Assembly: GCA_009777365.1 (NCBI GenBank)
Contig: WRLZ01000049.1
Span: 1 to 5,546, forward strand
Source: Candidatus Saccharimonadota bacterium
GTDB lineage: Bacteria > Patescibacteriota > Saccharimonadia > Saccharimonadales > Saccharimonadaceae
Reading direction: 5' to 3'
Length of the DNA stretch: 5,546 nucleotides
This document shows, one piece after another, positions 1 through 5,271 of this stretch; within the stretch, counting starts at the first letter, position 1, and every line of letters starts with the position of its first letter. The translations under genes were made by a program, and so were the position numbers. A model generated the notes under the pieces. It did not search any database, was not told the origin of the DNA, and was given only the letters and a program-made list of their open reading frames with translations.

Positions 1-304
1 TGAAGCACCGCTCCGACACCTTGTAGGCACTGAGTTTCAGGATCTATTTCACTCCCCTCCCGGGGTTCTTTTCACCTTTCCATCACTGTACTAGTTCGCT
101 ATCGATCATTTACCATATTTAGTCTTGGCACGTGGTCGTGCCGGATTCAAACAGGGTTTCTCGTGCCCCGTCCTACTTGTGAAAACACATATAATGCCTA
201 AGACCATTTCGCATACGGGGCTTTCACCCTCTCTGGCGCGCCATTCAAGCGCTTCCGCTATGATCTAAAGGTTTGTATCATTATCCATTCGTTACTAGCG
301 ATGG

Positions 305-348
305 TTTTTATGCCGGGTAGCGGACAAGTCCGCCAACCAACATAAAAA
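305..348 (-). other. Second, smaller hairpin expansion in the 23S rRNA
   Basis: In RNA sense, TTTTTATG (341-348) pairs with CATAAAAA (305-312). Between them, GCGGA and TCCGC form a 5-bp stem with a CTTG tetraloop. The stretch between the helix after the large insertion and the conserved GCGCCAGAGAGGGTG block is about 110 nt, roughly twice what I expect in E. coli or Bacillus. It is short enough to be an ordinary lineage-specific expansion retained in the ribosome. Confidence 0.6.
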
Positions 349-375
349 TTGTGTAAACACGCAACACCATTAAGT

Positions 376-802
376 ATTGGGCTAGTACCCATATCTATCG
401 TATTTCTCTATGCTCCCTAAACTCGGGGTGAGGCGAGCCGAAAACGGCTCGCCATAAAAGAACGGGGGAGTGGCCAGGAGGAATTTCACCTTAATCGCGC
501 TTTTTATTCAGTCGTTCCATACCGGAGCGCGATTTGTTGTTGGTTGAATCAAAAGAAAGGTTTTTGCTACGCTTATATTGTTCTGCGGTCCCAGACCGCA
601 GAGCTCATTCTCGCGAATCCGAAATTTAATACAAGTACCACTCCCCTGTTGCAACTCTGTTTTTTGCATTTGCATGGCCATCGCCACAGCAGCGCTAACA
701 GAGTTTTGCCTCACGACCCTTCCCCAAGGAATCGCGACGCTATATAAATTTACTGTGCCGGGGCTCAAAGGCCCTCGCAAAGCACAGAGAAATACGATAG
801 AA
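376..802 (-). other. Structured insertion in 23S rRNA domain I (intron, excised intervening sequence or expansion)
   Basis: In RNA sense the rRNA helix after GGAACAGTCTAAACC keeps a short stem (TTAAGT at 803-808 pairs with ACTTAA at 370-375), and about 427 nt sit inside it. Other bacteria have only a short hairpin here. The insert is closed by a 22-bp stem (779-801 with 394-416). Inside it are a long-range helix (638-646 with 465-473, extended by 648-650 with 461-463), a 9-bp stem (697-705 with 653-661), a 9-bp hairpin with 3-nt loop (582-602), another 9-bp stem (526-534 with 493-501), a 9-bp hairpin with TTTT loop (432-453), and a small GCGA-tetraloop hairpin (607-618). I see no convincing protein gene and no clear group I or group II core. 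It could be an unclassified intron, a sequence excised by RNase III, a MITE-like element, or an expansion kept in the ribosome. Confidence 0.85.
394..801. repeat. Inverted repeat flanking the 23S insertion
   Basis: TCTATCGTATTTCTCT at 394-409 is the exact reverse complement of 786-801. In RNA (minus) sense the pairing continues through one G-U pair (785 with 410), four Watson-Crick pairs (781-784 with 411-414) and two U-G pairs, giving about 22 uninterrupted pairs. A duplex this long is within the size range cut by RNase III. As DNA it would also pass as the terminal inverted repeat of a small nonautonomous element, but no target-site duplication is visible outside it. Confidence 0.9.
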
Positions 803-1105
803 ACTTAAAAGGTTTAGACTGTTCCAATTTCGCTCGCCACTACTTTCGGAATCATTGGTTATTTTCTTTTCCTCAACCTACTAAGATGATTCAGTTCGGC
901 TGGTTCCCGTCTCATTACCCTATGTGTTCAGGTAACGGCAACTTGGCATGACCCAAGTTAGGTTTCCCCATTCGGCTATCTCCGGATCAAATCTTGCTCT
1001 CAGATCCCCGAAGCTTATCGCAGAGTTCTACGGCCTTCATCGGTGGTAAATGTCAAGGCATCCACTATCAGTGCCCTTATGTACCTTTTTATGCATTGAC
1101 TTAAC

Positions 1106-1341
1106 TAGAAATTGATATTCCGCGCTTACGCGCTAAGAAAATTCTTCGTCGTCTCGGAAAAGAAAACAAGTTTTCTTTTCACTCAACTCCTCGAATTAAC
1201 AATCTCTACTACCGTCAATTAAATTTCTTTCGTTGTCCAAATTGTTAAACGAATAAATTTTTTGCAAGAGACTCTAAAAACGTTCGTCCTCGCATATATC
1301 CAAACATTTTCAGAGGTTCATAAACAGAACTTGATAAAACT
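1106..1341 (-). other. 23S rRNA precursor leader
   Basis: This is about 235 nt between the predicted transcription start near 1341 and the mature 23S 5' end. It has no open reading frame of note. In RNA sense it holds a boxA-like segment (1241-1253), a 10-bp hairpin GAAAAGAAAA-CTTG-TTTTCTTTTC (1157-1180), and a GCGC-GTAA-GCGC hairpin with a GNRA loop (1122-1133) just before the rRNA. No tRNA and no 16S 3' end lie in it. The part next to the rRNA probably pairs with the unseen 3' flank to form the processing stalk; that is inference. Confidence 0.7.
1241..1253 (-). promoter_or_regulatory. boxA-like antitermination motif in the 23S leader
   Basis: The leader RNA contains TTCGTTTAACAAT. This resembles the rRNA antitermination boxA of E. 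coli (core CTTTAACA, followed there by ATTT as here), which binds NusB and S10. It lies about 90 nt after the predicted transcription start, a reasonable position for boxA. I see no clear boxB partner. The match is short, so this is tentative. Confidence 0.45.
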
Positions 1342-1342
1342 G

Positions 1343-1367
1343 CCCCAAGTATACCCCACCCCACCCC
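1343..1367 (-). other. Potential G-quadruplex overlapping the 23S promoter
   Basis: On the minus (non-template) strand four runs of GGGG are separated by T, T and the 7-nt TATACTT. This is a four-tetrad motif with loops of 1, 1 and 7 nt, a pattern known to fold very stably in vitro. The 7-nt loop contains the complete -10 box. The plus strand carries the matching C-runs. Confidence 0.75.
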
Positions 1368-1376
1368 ATAAGTCAA
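1348..1376 (-). promoter_or_regulatory. Promoter of the 23S rRNA gene
   Basis: In minus sense there is a -35 TTGACT (1371-1376), a 17-bp spacer and a -10 TATACT (1348-1353), close to the sigma-70 consensus. Upstream (1377-1402) is A/T-rich, like an UP element. The predicted start is near 1341. It directs transcription into the 23S gene with no 16S gene between. The spacer is almost pure G with single T interruptions, which is odd for a promoter and creates a G-quadruplex motif. Confidence 0.85.
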
Positions 1377-1415
1377 CACTATTTTGTTCAATCTATAAAA
1401 ATAATACCCAAGCCC

Positions 1416-2534
1416 CTAAAACCTAACTGTCGAAAATTCCTCCACTATCTTCTTCAGAACTGCCTCTTCCCTGCTTATCTCATCCACTATAATCCTCGAA
1501 TACTCCGAATGCCCCACTATCATATCCGTATATCCCCCTATCATCTTCCGATGCTCAATCTCCGTCGCCACCTTGTCCCACCCCGCAGCGTTCTTCTTTA
1601 CCACCTTATCCTCCAAGTCATCCACCACAATCAGCCTAGACGTAATCGCTTGTTTTGCCTCAAACTCATAAAAATATTTCTTCTGAGCAAAAAATATATC
1701 AACTGGAAAATTACGCTCATCCCCCCGTTTTCGCAAGTAAGCATCAATTATATCAACATGATATTTGCTCAGGTCTTCCCTCTTCTCAAGCAGCTTCCAA
1801 TAAATCTTTCTAAATTTATCCAAAAATTTCACTACTTTGTTCCGTTCACAAAGCCACTTTTCTAGCGGGCTGACGCTTCGCATTTCCGCCTCACTAGCTG
1901 GCGCACTAAACAATATCCCAGTCGTTCTCGCCGCCATACCCTCATCCAATTTCGTCAAAACCTCATAAGCCAACTGCCCACCCAGGCCCATCCCTATCAC
2001 CAAATATCGCGAAAACTCCCTCTTACTAATCTCTTCCGCCACCTTATCGCTAATATGCCCCGGGTTAAATTTATACCGCCCAAAATCAGCATAGCCTATT
2101 GCCATACTAGACACATCCCTCGCCAAATCCTTGAACACCAAATCAAACTGCCACATAGGGCTTCCGCTATGCACATCCGGCAAAAACAAGGCACAAATCC
2201 GCCCATCCGCCAACATCCCATCCTGCAAATACCTCCTCATTTCCACAGTGTTCGGCTCCTCCTCTTTCGGTGTCGGTGCTGGTGCCGGAGCAGGAGTTGG
2301 GTCGGGGGTAGGGGCCGGGGTTGGTTCAGGAGCCGACTCAGAAGCTGGCGCTGGACCTTCAGTCGCCGCGACTGGCTCTGGTGCCTGAGGCTCCGTCGAT
2401 GGTTCCACCGACTCCGCCGCCTGCTGCTCTGACTGCCCAATCTGTGCTGGCTCATCCTGCGCCACTTGCGCTGTCGTCACCTGCACTGCCTCCTCTTGTG
2501 GTGTTGCTGCCTCGCCGGCAGAATCTTCGCTCAT
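1416..2534 (-). CDS. Alpha/beta-hydrolase-like protein with Pro-rich N-terminal tail; nucleophile replaced
   Basis: This 372-residue protein has two parts. Residues 1-95 are rich in Pro, Ala, Glu, Gln and Thr, ending in a PTPAPTPDPTPAPAPAPTP tract, and should be disordered. There is no signal peptide or membrane segment, so it is probably cytoplasmic. Residues 96-372 look like an alpha/beta-hydrolase fold: a strand ICALFLPD (113-120), then YLVIGMGLGGQLAYEVL (177-193) at the nucleophile-elbow position, ILFSAPAS (207-214), LIVVDDLEDKVV (301-312) where the acid loop is expected, and GHSEY (341-345) as the likely histidine loop. The elbow reads G-M-G-L-G, with Gly183 in place of the Ser/Cys/Asp nucleophile, so it may be catalytically dead or binding-only. 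The fold call is by motif and is moderate. The ATG at 2534 is chosen because a -10 box sits right before it. The gene is divergent from the 2604 gene and ends in TAG 40 bp before the 23S promoter. No terminator is seen. Confidence 0.85.
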   Translation of the reverse strand: MSEDSAGEAATPQEEAVQVTTAQVAQDEPAQIGQSEQQAAESVEPSTEPQAPEPVAATEGPAPASESAPEPTPAPTPDPTPAPAPAPTPKEEEPNTVEMRRYLQDGMLADGRICALFLPDVHSGSPMWQFDLVFKDLARDVSSMAIGYADFGRYKFNPGHISDKVAEEISKREFSRYLVIGMGLGGQLAYEVLTKLDEGMAARTTGILFSAPASEAEMRSVSPLEKWLCERNKVVKFLDKFRKIYWKLLEKREDLSKYHVDIIDAYLRKRGDERNFPVDIFFAQKKYFYEFEAKQAITSRLIVVDDLEDKVVKKNAAGWDKVATEIEHRKMIGGYTDMIVGHSEYSRIIVDEISREEAVLKKIVEEFSTVRF

Positions 2535-2540
2535 GTCTTC

Positions 2541-2552
2541 ATTTTAATACCA
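2541..2552 (-). promoter_or_regulatory. Promoter -10 region of the hydrolase-like gene
   Basis: In minus sense TGG-TATTAA (an extended -10) lies 9 nt before the ATG at 2534; a shifted reading, TAAAAT (2541-2546), lies 6 nt before it. A T-rich TTGTTT about 16-18 bp upstream could be a weak -35. Either reading puts the transcript start within a few nt of the ATG, and no Shine-Dalgarno sequence is present. Confidence 0.55.
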
Positions 2553-2585
2553 TTAGCGCAAAAAACAAAACTCCCTCCGGCTGCA

Positions 2586-2594
2586 TGGTATAAT
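2586..2594 (+). promoter_or_regulatory. Extended -10 promoter of the membrane-anchored protein gene
   Basis: TGG-TATAAT is an exact extended -10 element (TGn-TATAAT) with TATAAT at 2589-2594, 9 nt before the ATG at 2604. There is no -35 match at the right distance, which is usual for extended -10 promoters. Transcription would start about 2 nt before the ATG. The 69-bp gap between the two divergent starts holds both promoters, so they could interfere with each other or be regulated together. Confidence 0.7.
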
Positions 2595-2603
2595 CTTTCT
2601 GTC

Positions 2604-3614
2604 ATGCAAGACTCCCTTGAAACCCCGCCCCAAGAATCTTTCCACAATCCCGAGCAAACCTCTGAACAAAAAACCACAGAAAATCACGCCAAAATACGGC
2701 AAATCATCCTAGCAATCATGACATTAGCCATCTTTGCAGGGATATTTACAGCCTGGCTCCACATCATGGACTACCTAACCGCCCCCCTACCACAGAATGA
2801 CTCCCCGCGAATATTCACAACTCCATCATCAAATTGCGTACTCGAAATGGCAGACAGCGTGGACATCAGCATCAGCGCTTGGACAGACCTCAATGGCCAA
2901 ACAAAAAACCGGATACTCCGCCAGCGCAAAACTACCGTCGCAGAATATTTCGCCCAAACGGGCGCAAAGTGCACAGAGGGAAACTACCAGCCCAGCGAGC
3001 ACGCCTTTGGTCAGATAGAAAACGACAGGCCATGGATAGGAGAAGATGCCATCTGCAGCAGCAGCGACCCATTTGGAACAACCACCGTAATCAGCGGCAA
3101 AAGTGAGGAGAGCGCCTACCTCAATAACCCTCTAACACTATTAGCACACGAGACGCTATATTACGAATTGGACGATTGCAGCGAAGACCAGTACTACCAA
3201 CTCGATAGCTTCAGCTACGACGCCACAAGTCGCAAATTCACACTGACTTATCTCGTCCCCAACTTCATCAACGACAGATTAGAGGACGAACCAATATCAC
3301 ACCTCCTAAACGGCATCAACGCAGTCGATATGGGATACTCATTCATAAACGTCTACGCCGCCGACGGCGCTGTCGCAAAGGGTGCGCCCGAACAGGTCTA
3401 TCAGATGGCCAATTTTATACATCTGGGTGGCTCGTGTCAGATATCGGGCGGTTGCAATAATGGCTCCCCCTTCCAAGATTTTATGCAATTTGATGTGTTC
3501 AGCCTGCCCGCCACCATCTCAGCGAAACTATGGCACAAGCACCCCGCCTCTCCCTACATAAAAGCAGACTATTATTTTGACATTATCCTCAAACCCCGAA
3601 CAACGACTCGATGA
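2604..3614 (+). CDS. Membrane-anchored extracytoplasmic protein of unknown function, six cysteines
   Basis: The product has 336 residues. The first 30 are hydrophilic. Residues about 31-56 (IRQIILAIMTLAIFAGIFTAW and onward) form one hydrophobic helix, and the rest (57-336) is polar and should lie outside the membrane. The outer part is rich in Asp, Ser, Tyr and Thr and has cysteines at 78, 123, 151, 192, 278 and 284. An even number of cysteines, all outside the helix, suggests disulfide bonds. No lipobox and no catalytic motif are seen, and I do not recognise the family. An ATG at 2466 is in frame but would overlap the divergent gene and add an unrelated Cys/Leu stretch. The ATG at 2604, directly after a perfect TATAAT, is preferred. 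The gene ends in TGA only 8 bp from the convergent SseB-like gene. Confidence 0.85.
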   Translation: MQDSLETPPQESFHNPEQTSEQKTTENHAKIRQIILAIMTLAIFAGIFTAWLHIMDYLTAPLPQNDSPRIFTTPSSNCVLEMADSVDISISAWTDLNGQTKNRILRQRKTTVAEYFAQTGAKCTEGNYQPSEHAFGQIENDRPWIGEDAICSSSDPFGTTTVISGKSEESAYLNNPLTLLAHETLYYELDDCSEDQYYQLDSFSYDATSRKFTLTYLVPNFINDRLEDEPISHLLNGINAVDMGYSFINVYAADGAVAKGAPEQVYQMANFIHLGGSCQISGGCNNGSPFQDFMQFDVFSLPATISAKLWHKHPASPYIKADYYFDIILKPRTTTR

Positions 3615-3622
3615 TTTAGAAC

Positions 3623-4405
3623 TTATAAAGATTTAGGAGTTTTACTCCTATAAAACGGCGGATAGTCACGTATAACCTGTCGCCCAATATCACTGTCCGC
3701 TGGGACCATATCTATCAATTCTCCTTTGCGAAGCTTCGGGACAGCAACAGAGGCAATACCATTAAATATGGCTTGGCGGTCACCTATAAAATCGACCACA
3801 ATCAAAAAGCTGAATTCGCTATTTTTTTCCATTAACACGAGCCATGCACCTTTTACGTTCTTCTGCGATTTTAGGTGATTAACGATAGCCTCTTTCAGAA
3901 CGGCAGGATTATTGGCGGGAACGCCAATATGTACTGCGGTATCTTTATCGGTCTTCCATTGACTAGTCGGCCCAGCGTTGATGCGACCAATAACGTCCCT
4001 ACGAACTGGGATATTGTGACTGTAAGGGTTTATAACGAAACCAACATTGTTCGAGTCTTTCAGAACCATATCGCTGATATCATCGTAACTGGTAATCATA
4101 GTTTGCTCGTCAGGGACATCCCGCCATTGCTTCAATGCTGGCCAATCGGTATATACCGGCAAATAAGTATCGCCGCTTGAATCAGTAAGACAGCTGAAGC
4201 TGATTTTGGTACCAGCCTGCAAGGTCGTCTTTTCTTCGACATCACCTAGTTCGGGGCGCGGCTCAATCGTAACCGGCGACAAGAACCTAGCGTTTTTCAA
4301 TGCCTCAAAATAAGCATCTTGCGTGTCAGCGTTTACCTCTTCCTGAATCGCCTCCATCGCAGCAACAAGTTCAGAATTAGTAACTGGCGTATTGATATCC
4401 GACAT
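3623..4405 (-). CDS. SseB-family protein
   Basis: The 260-residue protein matches the two-domain SseB (enhanced serine sensitivity) family by motif. The N-terminal domain (about 25-140) has ISFSCLTDSSGDTYLPVYTDW (68-88), followed by GFVINPYSHNIPV (122-134), the usual end of that domain. The C-terminal domain (about 151-254) has VHIGVPANNP (158-167), an alpha-helix, KGAWLVLME (185-193), FLIVVDFIGD (200-209), and ends DSDIGRQVIRDYPPFYRS (237-254), which is very typical. The name comes from an E. coli overexpression phenotype; the biochemical role is unclear, and the proteins often sit near secretion or effector genes. It is cytoplasmic, with no signal peptide. Unlike its neighbours it has a Shine-Dalgarno sequence (GAGGGGAG at 4409-4416) and a 5' UTR of about 28 nt. 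It is convergent with the 2604 gene. Confidence 0.85.
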   Translation of the reverse strand: MSDINTPVTNSELVAAMEAIQEEVNADTQDAYFEALKNARFLSPVTIEPRPELGDVEEKTTLQAGTKISFSCLTDSSGDTYLPVYTDWPALKQWRDVPDEQTMITSYDDISDMVLKDSNNVGFVINPYSHNIPVRRDVIGRINAGPTSQWKTDKDTAVHIGVPANNPAVLKEAIVNHLKSQKNVKGAWLVLMEKNSEFSFLIVVDFIGDRQAIFNGIASVAVPKLRKGELIDMVPADSDIGRQVIRDYPPFYRSKTPKSL

Positions 4406-4408
4406 AGT

Positions 4409-4449
4409 CTCCCCTCACAATCTTCATTATTAACTTTCAAATTATACCA
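4409..4449 (-). promoter_or_regulatory. Promoter and ribosome binding site of the SseB-like gene
   Basis: In minus sense TGG-TATAAT (TATAAT at 4441-4446) is an extended -10 box. A TTGAAA lies 20 bp upstream, too far for a good -35. The predicted start near 4434 gives a 5' UTR of about 28 nt. It contains GAGGGGAG (4409-4416), whose GAGG is 7 nt from the ATG. This is the only clear Shine-Dalgarno sequence among the protein genes here. Confidence 0.7.
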
Positions 4450-4502
4450 CAAGTAGAAGATGGGATTTTCAACATTATTTTCTTAACAAAAAGCTTCGGG
4501 CC

Positions 4503-4568
4503 TAGTCTTATGGGGCTGGCTATTTATTGCGTCAGCGCCAGCCGCCGACGCTAAATCATATTAGACTA
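4503..4568 (-). other. Structured intergenic element with competing hairpins
   Basis: The noncoding stretch 4450-4570 contains three pairings. An outer 6-bp pair joins 4503-4508 and 4563-4568. GGCTGGC (4514-4520) pairs with GCCAGCC (4537-4543). A 9-bp stem (4529-4537 with 4543-4551, loop of 5) has one G-U pair in minus sense. The last two share 4537 and 4543 and cannot form together. The element lies just after the stop codon of the 4571 gene and before the SseB promoter. A run of five U (4488-4492) follows in minus sense, but 11 nt after the outer stem, so it is at best a weak terminator. It may be a 3' UTR structure or attenuator. Confidence 0.4.
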
Positions 4569-4570
4569 AA

Positions 4571-5041
4571 TTAGCGCACGGCCAATAAATCTTCAACTTT
4601 GGCAGCAAATCTAGCCTTGGACATTTGTTTATGTGAGCCAAAATTTAAATGTCGTATGCCTCCCTGTTCTATTGGCTCCCAGCCACAGATAAACCATTCA
4701 GTATTCTTATCTAACATATTGCCGCCCATTTCATAAGTGAAGTAACGCAAGTCACTACCATCGGACGCAAACGCAATAACCCTTGACTCTGTGGGCATAT
4801 TGGCAAACTCTTCGCCAAACTCTACGAATACGACGTGATAACCAGTGGCCGTTTTTCTCGCGGAAAGAGTAATTGTTAGTTTTGTTGAAGGGATATTTTT
4901 CGACTTACATACTCTGCCCCACATGGCATCAGATATAAAGGTTTTCATATTTTTTGGGGACGGCAAGATAGTCTTCACAAAAAAGTCCCTATCGCCAAAA
5001 ACTACGAGCGGTATCACATGTGCAGTCAGTTCGTAATTCAT
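4571..5041 (-). CDS. Small protein of unknown function
   Basis: The product has 156 residues, no signal peptide and no membrane helix. Its pattern is alternating strands typical of a compact alpha+beta cytoplasmic domain: LTAHVIPLVVF (5-15), KLTITLSA (54-61), YHVVFVEFGEEF (68-79), SRVIAFASDGSDLRYFTYEMGG (86-107), EWFICGWEP (115-123), then a C-terminal helix (138-156) ending KVEDLLAVR. Three Trp and two Cys are present. I do not recognise the family. It precedes the SseB-like gene on the same strand with a 165-bp gap, but each has its own promoter. The gene could also receive read-through from the tRNA-Ser gene 73 bp upstream. The ATG at 5041 is chosen because TATAAT lies exactly 9 nt before it. 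Confidence 0.8.
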   Translation of the reverse strand: MNYELTAHVIPLVVFGDRDFFVKTILPSPKNMKTFISDAMWGRVCKSKNIPSTKLTITLSARKTATGYHVVFVEFGEEFANMPTESRVIAFASDGSDLRYFTYEMGGNMLDKNTEWFICGWEPIEQGGIRHLNFGSHKQMSKARFAAKVEDLLAVR

Positions 5042-5050
5042 AGTACTCGT

Positions 5051-5056
5051 ATTATA
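5051..5056 (-). promoter_or_regulatory. -10 box of the small unknown gene
   Basis: A perfect TATAAT in minus sense is followed by 9 nt and the ATG at 5041. TTGAGG lies 19 bp upstream as a possible poor -35. AAGGGAG sits between them and so would not be in the mRNA as a Shine-Dalgarno sequence. The transcript start is expected 2-3 nt before the ATG. Confidence 0.65.
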
Positions 5057-5114
5057 GCTCCCTTTTAGTTCATTGCCTCAATAGCGACTTTATGTGTCGT
5101 AGAAGCCTTTATCT

Positions 5115-5206
5115 TGGCGGAGAGATGGGGATTCGAACCCCAGGTACCACTCGCGTAGCACACACGCTTTCCAAGCGTGCTCCTTCAACCACTCGGACAC
5201 CTCTCC
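5115..5206 (-). tRNA. tRNA-Ser (anticodon GGA)
   Basis: The minus strand folds as a class II tRNA of 92 nt including CCA. The acceptor stem GGAGAGG (from 5206) pairs with TCTCTCC, with one G-U pair. The anticodon stem CACGC/GCGTG holds TT-GGA-AA (anticodon at 5170-5172). The variable arm is long (stem with a GCGA loop), and the T arm has GGTTCGAATCC. The discriminator is G (5118), followed by an encoded CCA (5115-5117). The GGA anticodon reads UCC and UCU serine codons, and the long variable arm is the serine identity feature. Confidence 0.97.
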
Positions 5207-5216
5207 CCACAAAAAA

Positions 5217-5225
5217 ATCATACCA
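5217..5225 (-). promoter_or_regulatory. Promoter -10 of tRNA-Ser
   Basis: In minus sense TGG-TATGAT is an extended -10 element 10 nt before the mature tRNA 5' end at 5206, so the precursor leader would be only about 4 nt. No -35 at normal spacing is seen. It is divergent from the ABC gene promoter, and the whole gap between the two genes is 65 bp. Confidence 0.55.
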
Positions 5226-5257
5226 AATTACACCTTCCTTTCCCAGTCTCAAAAGAC

Positions 5258-5263
5258 TATACT
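5258..5263 (+). promoter_or_regulatory. -10 box of the ABC transporter gene
   Basis: TATACT is followed by 8 nt and the ATG at 5272, with no Shine-Dalgarno sequence in between and no clear -35. A small hairpin AGTCT-CAAA-AGACT (5245-5258) ends on the first base of the box. The spacing again suggests a leaderless mRNA. Confidence 0.55.
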
Positions 5264-5271
5264 AAAAAATA

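Larger units (their letters stand above)
1..1105 (-). rRNA. rrl: 23S ribosomal RNA, 5' part (partial at left edge)
   Basis: The minus strand reads as the start of bacterial 23S rRNA. Conserved blocks seen in order include GTGGATGCCTTG near 1050, GATGAAGGCCGTAG, CCGAATGGGGAAACC, TAGTGGCGAGCGAA, GAGGGTGAAAGCCCCGTA, GAAAGGTGAAAAGAACCC and GGGAGTGAAATAGA near 40-60. It corresponds to about E. coli positions 1-530 but occupies about 1105 nt. Most of the excess is a large insertion at about 376-802 and a smaller hairpin expansion at about 305-348. The mature 5' end is placed near 1105 by the GTTAAGTCAATGC segment, with an error of about 10 nt. The 3' part lies beyond the window. No 16S gene lies upstream: a promoter and then a protein gene follow directly, so the gene appears unlinked from 16S. 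Confidence 0.97.

Noticed and set aside
376..802. Canonical group I or group II intron
   Set aside because: No P7/P3-like paired core, no GTGYG start, and no domain V hairpin with its AGC triad. The 432-453 hairpin looks superficially similar but has a TTTT loop and no bulge.
508..808. Three overlapping open frames inside the 23S insertion (both strands)
   Set aside because: They overlap each other and the RNA helices, match no homing endonuclease motif such as LAGLIDADG or GIY-YIG, and have no promoter or ribosome binding site.
1377..1415. Terminator of the hydrolase-like gene before the 23S promoter
   Set aside because: The stretch is A/T-rich with a run of T, but no stem precedes it; it fits better as an UP element of the rRNA promoter.
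2055..2593. Plus-strand frames opposite the Pro-rich tail (Gly/Ala- or Arg-rich products)
   Set aside because: These are mirror translations of the low-complexity codons of the minus-strand gene.
2466..2603. Longer N-terminus for the membrane-anchored gene, starting at the ATG at 2466
   Set aside because: It would overlap the divergent hydrolase-like gene, lie upstream of the TATAAT box at 2589, and add 46 residues unlike the rest.
3612..3614. UGA read as Gly, as in Gracilibacteria and Absconditabacteria
   Set aside because: TGA ends the membrane protein gene right before the convergent gene, and no other gene here needs an in-frame TGA to stay open.
3634..3650. Hairpin TAGGAG-TTTTA-CTCCTA as a bidirectional terminator between convergent genes
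   Set aside because: The stem has only 6 bp, lies inside the SseB-like coding sequence, and has no U-run after it on either strand.
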